NCBI GenBank assembly: GCA_937929945.1
Contig: CALFUK010000021.1
Location: 1 to 43,321 of the forward strand
Origin: an uncultured Saprospiraceae bacterium
Lineage (GTDB): Bacteria > Bacteroidota > Bacteroidia > Chitinophagales > Saprospiraceae
DNA: 43,321 bases
Direction of reading: 5' to 3'
This document shows, one piece after another, positions 34,095 to 42,130 of the stretch. The notes beneath the pieces were generated by a model, which did not search any database, was not told the origin of the DNA, and was given only the letters and a program-made list of their open reading frames with translations. The position numbers and the translations under genes are program-made. Position 1 is the stretch's first letter. Every line of letters begins with the position of its first letter.

Positions 34095-34985
34095 TCAGCG
34101 GATCAAATCCAATACACGTCTCACAATGGGATTATGACTCTGCCCGTGCCAGACGATATTGAGGACTGTCCGCTGTGAGATTTGATCCAGCTCTATAAAT
34201 TTCACCTTCATATCGAAACCATGAGTGAGGGAAGTGGGGACGATAGATATTCCAAAATTATTTTCGACAAGTCTATATATGGTGCTAGCATCCACCGTAT
34301 TGTGCGTGACGGCAGGTGCAAAGCCAGCATCATCAAATAACTGCATCACGGTATCATAATATGAATCACTGTAGGTCGGGTCAAACAGAATGAATCGCTC
34401 TTCTTTCAGCTGATCAAGACTGGAGAATGTAGTGGCAGTGATCCTATGATCTGCGGGTAGCACTAGAGAAAAGGTATCCTCGACAAATGGTCGAAGTACT
34501 AAATCCATAGGAACACGCTCCATTCTGACAAAGCCAAAATCGATTTGCTTATTCAGCAGCGATTCAATCTGAGACTGGTTAGACATAGGCTCTAGATCAA
34601 AGATGATCTTCGGATACAGCTGCCTGATTTCCACTAATAACTTAGGAATGGCCTCTTGGATGGCAGAACCCACGTAACCCAACTTCAAATGGCCTGTCAT
34701 GCCATCTTGCACCATCTTAGTCCGGTCTATGATCTGATCTAACTCTGACAGATACTCACTCAGCTCTTGTCTAAAATATATGCCTGCTTGTGTCAGTTCT
34801 ACCTTCCGATTATGTCGAATGAATAGCTTGATCTGTAGTCTGTCTTCGAGCTGCTGAATCTGCCTGCTCAGTCCAGGCTGAGAGATATAGAGCCGCTCTG
34901 CCGCACGCCTGAAGTGCAGCTCCTCCGCTACAGTCAGAAAGTAGCGAATGTGTCGTAGTTCTATTTGATAATCTGTGGTTATCAC
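34095..34985 (-). CDS. LysR-family transcriptional regulator, probably of the hut genes
   Basis: The 296-residue regulator has the LysR winged helix-turn-helix at its N-terminus (ELRHIRYFLTVAEELHF, then RLYISQPGLSRQIQQLE) and a periplasmic-binding-like effector domain from about residue 95 (HLKLGYVGSA, TFSLVLPADHRI, IVPTSL). It is divergent from hutH, with 68 bases between the start codons, the usual place for a LysR regulator of the adjoining operon. Its effector is presumably a histidine catabolite such as urocanate, by inference. It starts with GTG at 34985; the frame is stopped just upstream, so no ATG alternative exists. An 18-base near-palindrome lies 3 bases upstream of that GTG, so it may repress itself. 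Confidence 0.88.
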   Translation of the reverse strand: MITTDYQIELRHIRYFLTVAEELHFRRAAERLYISQPGLSRQIQQLEDRLQIKLFIRHNRKVELTQAGIYFRQELSEYLSELDQIIDRTKMVQDGMTGHLKLGYVGSAIQEAIPKLLVEIRQLYPKIIFDLEPMSNQSQIESLLNKQIDFGFVRMERVPMDLVLRPFVEDTFSLVLPADHRITATTFSSLDQLKEERFILFDPTYSDSYYDTVMQLFDDAGFAPAVTHNTVDASTIYRLVENNFGISIVPTSLTHGFDMKVKFIELDQISQRTVLNIVWHGQSHNPIVRRVLDLIR

Positions 34986-34988
34986 GAA

Positions 34989-35006
34989 TAAGCCTAATTA
35001 GTCTTA
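34989..35006. promoter_or_regulatory. Near-perfect 18-base palindrome, candidate LysR operator
   Basis: TAAGCCTAATTAGTCTTA is symmetric at 16 of 18 positions and contains the perfect core CTAATTAG. It occupies the gap between the LysR start (34985) and hutH (35054), covering the -33 region of the hutH promoter and abutting the LysR start codon. This is where a LysR activator/repressor would bind. Confidence 0.5.
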
Positions 35007-35026
35007 ATGAGCATCAATATACAGCA

Positions 35027-35034
35027 TAACTTTG
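35027..35034 (+). promoter_or_regulatory. -7 promoter box of the hut operon
   Basis: TAACTTTG is an exact match to TAnnTTTG. It lies 20 bases downstream of a TTA at 35004-35006, a weak -33 element, and 19 bases before the hutH ATG. The candidate LysR operator overlaps the -33 side. Confidence 0.55.
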
Positions 35035-35053
35035 ACTTCCTAACGCTAACCAA

Positions 35054-36556
35054 ATGAGCCAATTTAGATATGGACTTGACACTTTAGATGTATCGCGCGT
35101 GATGCAAATCACCTCGAAACATCTCAAGGCTGTCGTCACGGCCGAAGCCACCATGCAGATCGATGCTTCAAGAGCTCACGTAAATCAGATCATCAAATCA
35201 TCAAAGACAGTATACGGCATCAATACCGGATTCGGACCGCTCTGCGATACAACTATATCTCCATCAGCGATAGACCAGCTACAGCAGAATCTGCTACTCA
35301 GTCATGCTGTAGGGGTGGGCCAGCCCATCAGTAAGACATTATCTGAGCTGATGATCATCTGCAAGGTCCAGGCGCTCAGCCAAGGCCACTCTGGCGTAAG
35401 ATCAGAGCTGATCACTCGCCTGCTGACCTTCTTGGAGCGAGACCTTATCCCCGTCGTCCCCGAGCAGGGATCAGTCGGAGCCTCAGGTGACTTAGCGCCC
35501 TTATCCCATCTATTCCTTCCGCTGATCGGCGAGGGCGAGATCTGGATCGATGGCCATCCCGCAGCCGCTCCAGACATTCTGACTGCTCACGGCATATCAC
35601 CCCTGAGACTTCAGGCCAAAGAAGGCTTAGCCCTGATCAATGGCACTCAGTTCATCCTGGCACATGCGATACTCGGATTAGATAAAATGAAATATTTGCT
35701 GGATCTGGCGGATCTGGCAGGTGCCATGAGTCTGGAAAGCTACCAGGGGAGTGCATCACCATTCGATGCGCGCCTGCATGAGCTCCGTCCGTATCGGGGT
35801 TCTATCGAAGTAGCTTCTCGCATCCGTGGCATGCTGGCAGGATCCCAAAACTTAAGATCACACACAGACTGTCAGCGAGTACAAGACCCCTACTCGATCA
35901 GGTGTATGCCACAAGTACACGGTGCCTCGCGCAATGCCTACGAGCACCTCGCCATGTTAGCAGAAATAGAAATGAACTCTGTGACAGATAATCCGATCGT
36001 GCTGAGTGGCGAAGAGGCCATCTCAGGTGGCAATTTTCACGGCCAGCCTCTGGCCATGGCTCTGGACTATGCCAGCATCGCTGCCTCTGAGCTGGGCAAT
36101 ATCTCAGATAGACGATGCTACCTCCTACTAGAGGGTCAGTATGGCCTGCCCAGGCTCCTGACCGAAAAAGGCGGGCTCAACTCTGGCATGATGATCCCGC
36201 AATACACTACCGCGGCCCTGGCCTCTGAAAATAAATCCCTCTGCTACCCAGCATCTGCGGATAGCATCCCCACCTCTATGGGCCAGGAAGACCATGTGTC
36301 CATGGGCAGCATCTCTGGCCGCAAATTCAATCAAATACTCAATAATCTAGAAAAAATATTAGCCATCGAATTAATGTACGCTGCGCAAGCATTGGAGTTC
36401 AGAAGACCCAATACTTTCTCTGATATCATCGAAGAGAATCATCGAATCATCCGATCATCCGTCAAAAAACTGGAAGAGGATCGACTGATTAAAGATGATA
36501 TCCAGCAGATGATTTCTTTAGTCCAGGACCGAGCTTTAATTGTCGATTTAAATTAA
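35054..36556 (+). CDS. hutH: Histidine ammonia-lyase
   Basis: The enzyme removes ammonia from histidine to give urocanate. The 500-residue protein has the MIO-forming triad Ala143-Ser144-Gly145 in GSVGASGDLAPL, the tyrosine in YGINTGFG (Y54), and further family blocks such as NGTQF at about 196, QDPYSIRCMPQVHGASRNA around 277-295 and NFHGQPLA near 324, all typical of histidine rather than phenylalanine lyases. It starts 68 bases from the divergent LysR gene, behind a good promoter box and a candidate operator, and leads the operon hutH-hutU-hutI. The hutU start is 4 bases after its stop. Confidence 0.97.
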   Translation: MSQFRYGLDTLDVSRVMQITSKHLKAVVTAEATMQIDASRAHVNQIIKSSKTVYGINTGFGPLCDTTISPSAIDQLQQNLLLSHAVGVGQPISKTLSELMIICKVQALSQGHSGVRSELITRLLTFLERDLIPVVPEQGSVGASGDLAPLSHLFLPLIGEGEIWIDGHPAAAPDILTAHGISPLRLQAKEGLALINGTQFILAHAILGLDKMKYLLDLADLAGAMSLESYQGSASPFDARLHELRPYRGSIEVASRIRGMLAGSQNLRSHTDCQRVQDPYSIRCMPQVHGASRNAYEHLAMLAEIEMNSVTDNPIVLSGEEAISGGNFHGQPLAMALDYASIAASELGNISDRRCYLLLEGQYGLPRLLTEKGGLNSGMMIPQYTTAALASENKSLCYPASADSIPTSMGQEDHVSMGSISGRKFNQILNNLEKILAIELMYAAQALEFRRPNTFSDIIEENHRIIRSSVKKLEEDRLIKDDIQQMISLVQDRALIVDLN

Positions 36557-36560
36557 CACC

Positions 36561-38561
36561 ATGAATTTTCAAGCACAAATAAAGCAAGGCATTCCTGAAG
36601 TATTGCCCCCCGCTTATTCTTACCCAGCCAATGTCAATCGGGCTCCAAAACGAAAGGTCCTGCTCAGCACTGAAGAGAAGCGACTGGCCGTCTCCAATGC
36701 ATTGCGCTACTTTCCCACAGCATGGCATCAGACACTGGCTGTAGAATTTGCCCAAGAACTTAAGGACTATGGCAGAATCTATATGTATAGATTCAAACCA
36801 GCATACGATATTCATGCGAGACCCATCGATGAGTATCCAGCGCAAAGCCAAGAAGCTGCCGCCATCATGCTGATGATCCAAAATAACTTAGACCCGGCTG
36901 TGGCACAGCATCCAGAAGAGCTCATCACCTATGGTGGTAATGGCTCCGTATTTCAAAACTGGGCGCAGTACCTTCTCACCATGCAGTACCTCTCTGAGAT
37001 GACTGATCAGCAGACGCTGCACATGTACTCTGGCCATCCCATGGGCCTCTTCCCATCCTCCGCTGATGCTCCCAGAGTGGTCGTCACTAATGGGATGATG
37101 ATCCCTAACTACTCAGCGCCAGACGACTGGGAAAAATACAATGCTCTAGGCGTGACTCAGTATGGACAAATGACGGCTGGCTCTTATATGTACATCGGTC
37201 CGCAAGGCATCGTACACGGCACCACCATCACGCTCATGAATGCCTTCAGAAAAGTGTTGGACAAAGGGGATTCTCCCGCTGGTAAAATATTCTTGACCTC
37301 AGGACTGGGCGGCATGAGTGGCGCTCAGCCCAAAGCAGGAAACATTGTAGGATGCATCACCGTATGCGCTGAAGTGAATCCCAAGGCAGCTCAAAAAAGA
37401 CATGATCAAGGCTGGGTGGACCTGATCTTTGAAGACATCAATGAATTAATCACGCGACTCAAATCAGCCGTCGATGACAAAGAAGTTTTATCCATCGCCT
37501 ATATCGGCAATGTCATTGACCTGTGGGAATCGTTTCATACTAATGACATAAGAGTCACGGTCGGATCTGACCAGAGCTCACTACATAATCCATGGGCCGG
37601 AGGCTATTACCCAGTAGAGCTCCCCTTTGCTGAGGCGAATCAGCTGATGGTGGATGATCCAGCTGGGTTCAAAGCCCTAGTTCAAGCCTCACTACGCAGG
37701 CACGTGGATGCCATTCGATTGCACACAGATCAGGGTGCCTATTTCTTTGATTATGGTAATGCATTCTTGTTAGAAAGTTCGCGTGCCGGGGCCGCTATCA
37801 TGGCGGAAAATAGCATTGACTTCATCTACCCTTCCTATGTACAGGATATCCTGGGGCCGCTTTGTTTTGACTATGGATTCGGGCCATTCAGGTGGGTCTG
37901 CGCTTCAGGATCAGCAGAAGATCTGGACCACACTGACCTCATAGCCAGACAGGTACTAGAGGCCATGGAGCAGGATGCCCCCACAGAAATCAAAAATCAA
38001 CTCGTAGATAATATCAACTGGATCAAGCAGGCAAAAGAAAACCGCCTCGTCGTCGGATCACAAGCGAGGATCCTCTATGCTGATGCGGAAGGAAGAATGA
38101 AAATCGCTCAAGCATTTAATGATGCTATCACAAAGGGACTGATCGGACCCGTGATACTCGGCAGAGATCATCACGATGTCAGTGGCACAGACTCCCCCTA
38201 CCGTGAGACCTCCAATATCTACGATGGCAGCCGCTTCACTGCGGATATGTCTATCCACAATGTGATCGGAGATAGCTTCAGGGGTGCCAGCTGGGTCTCC
38301 ATACACAATGGTGGTGGCGTAGGCTGGGGTGAAGTGAGCAATGGTGGCTTTGGCCTGCTATTAGACGGCAGCCCCTCCGCTGAATCTAGGCTACAGAGTC
38401 TATTATTCTATGATGTGAATAATGGCATAGCCAGGCGCAGCTGGGCCAGAAATGAGGAAGCTATCTTTGCCATAGAAAGAGAGATGGAAAGGAGTCCGCT
38501 ACTGAGAGTGACACTGCCTCATCTCGCGGACGAATCAGTGACCAAAGACTTATTCTCATGA
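36561..38561 (+). CDS. hutU: Urocanate hydratase, long form
   Basis: Urocanase adds water to urocanate with a tightly bound NAD+ to give imidazolone propionate. The 666-residue product is the longer form, similar in length to the animal enzyme (about 676), against about 560 in many bacteria. It shows YGGNGSVFQNW (124-134), MYSGHPMGLFPS (155-166), FLTSGLGGMSGAQPKAG near 246, SDQSSLHNPWAGGYYPV near 336, and a C-terminal NAD-binding segment ending in a GSPSAESRLQSLLFYDV tail. The stop overlaps the hutI start (ATGA). It is the second gene of the hut operon. Confidence 0.96.
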   Translation: MNFQAQIKQGIPEVLPPAYSYPANVNRAPKRKVLLSTEEKRLAVSNALRYFPTAWHQTLAVEFAQELKDYGRIYMYRFKPAYDIHARPIDEYPAQSQEAAAIMLMIQNNLDPAVAQHPEELITYGGNGSVFQNWAQYLLTMQYLSEMTDQQTLHMYSGHPMGLFPSSADAPRVVVTNGMMIPNYSAPDDWEKYNALGVTQYGQMTAGSYMYIGPQGIVHGTTITLMNAFRKVLDKGDSPAGKIFLTSGLGGMSGAQPKAGNIVGCITVCAEVNPKAAQKRHDQGWVDLIFEDINELITRLKSAVDDKEVLSIAYIGNVIDLWESFHTNDIRVTVGSDQSSLHNPWAGGYYPVELPFAEANQLMVDDPAGFKALVQASLRRHVDAIRLHTDQGAYFFDYGNAFLLESSRAGAAIMAENSIDFIYPSYVQDILGPLCFDYGFGPFRWVCASGSAEDLDHTDLIARQVLEAMEQDAPTEIKNQLVDNINWIKQAKENRLVVGSQARILYADAEGRMKIAQAFNDAITKGLIGPVILGRDHHDVSGTDSPYRETSNIYDGSRFTADMSIHNVIGDSFRGASWVSIHNGGGVGWGEVSNGGFGLLLDGSPSAESRLQSLLFYDVNNGIARRSWARNEEAIFAIEREMERSPLLRVTLPHLADESVTKDLFS

Positions 38562-39796
38562 GAACCGTATTCACAAATATCAAGTCGCTCCTTCAAGTCA
38601 GACCTAAAGGGCAGACTATCCTGAAAGGGAAAGACATGGCCGTACTGCCTGCAATAGATCATGCCTACCTGATCATCGATGATGGTGTGATCAAAGCCTA
38701 TGGCAAGATGGAAGAACTGACTCCCGAGGCCAAGGGCCCAATCATTGATTTATCAGGAAAATATGTCTTACCCAGCTGGTGCGATTCGCACACGCACCTC
38801 GTATATGCTGGCAATCGAGAAGGTGAATTCATAGATCGCATCAATGGCGTGAGCTACGAGGACATAGCAGCCAAAGGTGGAGGCATACTCAACTCCGCTA
38901 AACGCTTACAATCAGCATCTGAAGAGGAGCTGTACCAGCAGGCCGCAGGAAGACTCACAGAACTGATAAGACAAGGCACGGGTGCCATCGAGATAAAGTC
39001 AGGCTATGGCCTATCTGTGGAAGCGGAGATTAAAATGCTCCGAGTCATCAAACGACTCAGAACTGACTATCCCGTAAAAATAAAAAGTACCTTCTTAGGC
39101 GCACATGCTGTACCTCAAAAGTACAAGCAAGATCAGCAAGTCTACATCGATCTACTCATGCATGAGATGCTTCCTCAAATTGCCGAAGAAGGACTTGCTG
39201 ACTACATCGATGTATTCTGCGAGAAGGGCTACTTCTCCGCTGAGGATACCAAAGCTATATTACAAGCTGGGGCCACGCACGGACTCCGCGCTAAGATACA
39301 CGTCAATCAGTTCAACAGCATAGGTGGCGTACAAGTGGCCGTGGAGCATGGTGCACTCACAGTGGACCACTTAGAGGTCATGAAGGATGCTGACTTCGAT
39401 TCACTGCAGGAGTCAGAGACGCTACCCGTAGCCTTACCTGGCTGCTCTTTCTTCCTGGGCATCCCCTACTCTCCAGTGAGAGCTATGATTAGTAAGGGCC
39501 TGCCTGTGGCCATAGCCTCTGATTATAATCCTGGCTCTTGCCCTTCTGGGAATATGAATCTGATCTTGTCTTTAGCCTGTATCAAACTCAGAATACTTCC
39601 CGAAGAAGCCATTAATGCAGCCACGCTCAATGCGGCATACGCCATGGGCATAGAGGATACGCATGGCTCCATCACAGTAGGTAAATCTGCCAGCCTGATC
39701 ATCACCAAAGAAATTTCCACCATCGGATTTTTGCCCTATTCATATGGCTCTGATCTGATTGATGCTGTCTATATTAATGGAGATAAGATCAGGTAA
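38558..39796 (+). CDS. hutI: Imidazolonepropionase
   Basis: This metal-dependent amidohydrolase opens the imidazolone ring to give N-formimino-glutamate. The 412-residue TIM-barrel enzyme has the metal pair in CDSHTHLVYAGNR (H78, H80, with the substrate arginine R87), FLGAHAVP near 184, KIHVNQFN near 248, the VDHLEVM block near 269 and SDYNPGSCPSGNM near 321-333. Its ATG overlaps the hutU stop by 4 bases, so translation is coupled. The hutF gene follows after 91 bases. Confidence 0.96.
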   Translation: MRTVFTNIKSLLQVRPKGQTILKGKDMAVLPAIDHAYLIIDDGVIKAYGKMEELTPEAKGPIIDLSGKYVLPSWCDSHTHLVYAGNREGEFIDRINGVSYEDIAAKGGGILNSAKRLQSASEEELYQQAAGRLTELIRQGTGAIEIKSGYGLSVEAEIKMLRVIKRLRTDYPVKIKSTFLGAHAVPQKYKQDQQVYIDLLMHEMLPQIAEEGLADYIDVFCEKGYFSAEDTKAILQAGATHGLRAKIHVNQFNSIGGVQVAVEHGALTVDHLEVMKDADFDSLQESETLPVALPGCSFFLGIPYSPVRAMISKGLPVAIASDYNPGSCPSGNMNLILSLACIKLRILPEEAINAATLNAAYAMGIEDTHGSITVGKSASLIITKEISTIGFLPYSYGSDLIDAVYINGDKIR

Positions 39797-39887
39797 ACTG
39801 GTTTATGACTTTACTGATTAAGCATCCCGATGGAATGAATAAACTTGATTATTTGCAGTCAGTCATTTCGCTCAAAACTATAAAACA

Positions 39888-41258
39888 ATGAAACGCTATA
39901 AATTCAAAGCTATCTTACAAGCCACAGGATGGGTGGATGATGCTAAAGTTAGTGTGAATGATGATGGCCTGATCATGCAAATCAGTTCAGCAGGTAGCAC
40001 AGATGATGCAGAGATCATAGACGCTTTTGCCATACCAGGATTCCAAAATGCTCACTCCCATGCCTTTCAGTATGCTATGGCTGGACTGACAGAGTCACAC
40101 GCCAGCGATAGCGGCACACCTGACGATTTTTGGAGCTGGAGAGAGGCTATGTATCAGCTGGCACTCCATGTGAATCCTGATCAAATGCAAGCCATCGCCA
40201 CCATGGTCTATGCCGAAATGGCGCGGCTGGGCTACACGAATGTGGCAGAATTTCACTACCTGCATCATGATCCCTCGGGAAGGCCCTATGATAATCTGGC
40301 AGAAATGGGCAGCCGCTTAGTGGCAGCAGCTCAGACAGTCGGCATCGGCATTACCCTGATCCCTATCTTCTACCAGAAAGGTGGTTTTGGCCTACCAGCG
40401 AATGATGGTCAGCGCCGATTCCTCTCTGCATCCATTGATGACTACCTATCGCTGTATGAATCCAGCCAAGCTGCCTGTCAGCACTACAGTCGCGCCTCCT
40501 CCGCCATAGGTGTTCACTCCATGCGAGCTGTGGAGCCACTCGATATTGTCAGATTAGCAGAGCAAGGACCACAAGATGTGCCCTTTCACATGCACGTCTC
40601 AGAGCAGCTCAAGGAAGTAGCTGACAGCATCCACTACTTAGGCCAGCGGCCCGTCGAATGGCTGCTCGATCATGCAGAGCTCAGTGCGCGCTTTCACCTG
40701 GTGCACGCCACCCACCTTACTGAACAAGAGACAACTGGTCTAGCGCACAGCGGAGCGCATGTGGTGCTGTGTCCAAGTACGGAGGGAAATCTAGGTGATG
40801 GCCTTTTTCCGCTGTCTACTTATCAAGCAGCTGGTGGCCAGTGGAGCATCGGTACCGACAGCCACATTGGAATTAATCCACTGGAAGAGTTACGCATACT
40901 GGACTATGGGCAGCGAGTATCCACGCACAAGCGAAATATTTTCTACCACCCTGATCAAACTGATAGTGGTGCCTACGCCATTCATATGGCGCTTAGTGCT
41001 GGCAGAAAAGCCATGGGCAATCAGAGCGACACTTACCTAAGCATAGGCGACCCCGCCAACATGTGTCTCCTGAATGCCCAAACCCCGCTGCTATCTACTG
41101 CCTCAGCTCAAAACAGGCTATCCACAGCTGTATATGCAGCTGATGCTTCTATGCTGCTGCCATCCATAGCTTACGGTAAGCAGACACTGACAGATGGCAA
41201 GTATCAAGACATCTGTCGCAAGTTCGTCAAGACGATGACAGAGTTAAAAAATCGATGA
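39888..41258 (+). CDS. hutF: Formimidoylglutamate deiminase
   Basis: HutF removes ammonia from N-formiminoglutamate to yield N-formylglutamate, which HutG would then hydrolyse. The 456-residue amidohydrolase has the metal pair HSHAFQ (H56, H58), AEFHYLHHDPSGRPY near 121-136 (distinctive of HutF), VHSMRAV near 205, the zinc histidine in FHMHVSEQ, PVEWLLDHAEL and LVHATHL near 248-270, CPSTEGNLGDGLFP and GTDSHIGINPLEELR near 320. Guanine deaminase-type relatives lack the HYLHH block, so the call is good. It lies 91 bases after hutI, close enough for the same transcript. No hutG is present downstream. Confidence 0.94.
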   Translation: MKRYKFKAILQATGWVDDAKVSVNDDGLIMQISSAGSTDDAEIIDAFAIPGFQNAHSHAFQYAMAGLTESHASDSGTPDDFWSWREAMYQLALHVNPDQMQAIATMVYAEMARLGYTNVAEFHYLHHDPSGRPYDNLAEMGSRLVAAAQTVGIGITLIPIFYQKGGFGLPANDGQRRFLSASIDDYLSLYESSQAACQHYSRASSAIGVHSMRAVEPLDIVRLAEQGPQDVPFHMHVSEQLKEVADSIHYLGQRPVEWLLDHAELSARFHLVHATHLTEQETTGLAHSGAHVVLCPSTEGNLGDGLFPLSTYQAAGGQWSIGTDSHIGINPLEELRILDYGQRVSTHKRNIFYHPDQTDSGAYAIHMALSAGRKAMGNQSDTYLSIGDPANMCLLNAQTPLLSTASAQNRLSTAVYAADASMLLPSIAYGKQTLTDGKYQDICRKFVKTMTELKNR

Positions 41259-41400
41259 TTTTCATTCTTTACTCCTCGCTTCGGCAATCACTTTTATTTT
41301 TGGAGCTTGCTATCATCTTCTTTTCGTTGGAGAATGCTGCCACGGATAAATCTGTGTCAAATGATGATTGTGATTGATGGCGTAGCTTGGAACGGGTGTA

Positions 41401-41444
41401 AATAAATAAAAAATCCACAACTCCGCCCGAAGGTGAAATTGTGG
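41401..41444 (-). terminator. Intrinsic terminator with a UUCG tetraloop
   Basis: On the minus strand a 13-base-pair stem (CCACAATTTCACC against GGCGGAGTTGTGG, with one mismatch and two G-T pairs) is closed by a TTCG loop and followed by ATTTTTTATTTATT. It begins about 37 bases after the stop of the DUF4199-like gene. This is the strongest terminator in the window. Confidence 0.8.
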
Positions 41445-41480
41445 AAGGATGTACAGTTTATAAAGCGGTTATTTTGCTTT

Positions 41481-41960
41481 TCAATTTGATTTGACTCTTT
41501 TGTATCTATTAGCTGTCGGTGCCGCGTCTGGCGCTGGTTTTTCGGGTGTATTTTTATATAGCGGGAATATGATGAAAGATGACAGAAGACCAAGCACCAC
41601 CATTTCCACTATCAGGATTACGTCAATAAGCAGAACTTGTCCCATGGATTCAGCAGCTAAATTATATTTTTGGATAGCCCAGCTGGGTTCTACTACATAT
41701 AATACGGTGTTAGTGATTGCTGCGATCGCTCCTGCTATCAATGAAATATTGGCAGCAGAGCCAATGAATTTTCCCATAAATTCATTGTAGTCCCAATGCT
41801 TAACATTAGCCTGATAGAAGATCATCAGCCCTACCATAAGAATAATATATTTTAGATACTTGACTCCTGCTCCGCCGAATTCTCCACTGATGGCCAATGC
41901 AGCTAAGTAAAGGGAGACTAATATTCCTACGATGAGACCTGTTTTTTTGATAGTATTCAT
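41481..41960 (-). CDS. DUF4199-like membrane protein
   Basis: The 159-residue product has four hydrophobic helices (about residues 6-24, 32-50, 67-90 and 105-135) and a basic, proline- and alanine-rich cytosolic tail. The pattern, with an N-terminal lysine-rich start and a helix hairpin, suits the DUF4199 family common in Bacteroidota, of unknown function. The ATG at 41960 (MNTIKKTGLIVGI) is chosen over an upstream in-frame start at 41987, which adds a polar His- and Asn-rich stretch without sense for an N-terminal helix. A strong terminator follows. Confidence 0.65.
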   Translation of the reverse strand: MNTIKKTGLIVGILVSLYLAALAISGEFGGAGVKYLKYIILMVGLMIFYQANVKHWDYNEFMGKFIGSAANISLIAGAIAAITNTVLYVVEPSWAIQKYNLAAESMGQVLLIDVILIVEMVVLGLLSSFIIFPLYKNTPEKPAPDAAPTANRYKRVKSN

Positions 41961-42130
41961 ATGGTTGTGTGTTTGTATTGAATGCACAATTTGAGATGTG
42001 CTGTATGCTGTCTTTACCCTATCAGATCACTACTTGTTCGATACTGATGCAGATTATGTCCATGAAGAAGAAGCTGAAATTTCACTTCGTGTGTCCCTTC
42101 CTATGTCTTATTGGAAATAATACTTGTCTC

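Noticed and set aside
39888-41258. Guanine deaminase or chlorohydrolase instead of HutF
   Set aside because: The HYLHHDPSGRPY and CPSTEGNLGDGLFP blocks and the position after hutI are specific to formimidoylglutamate deiminase.
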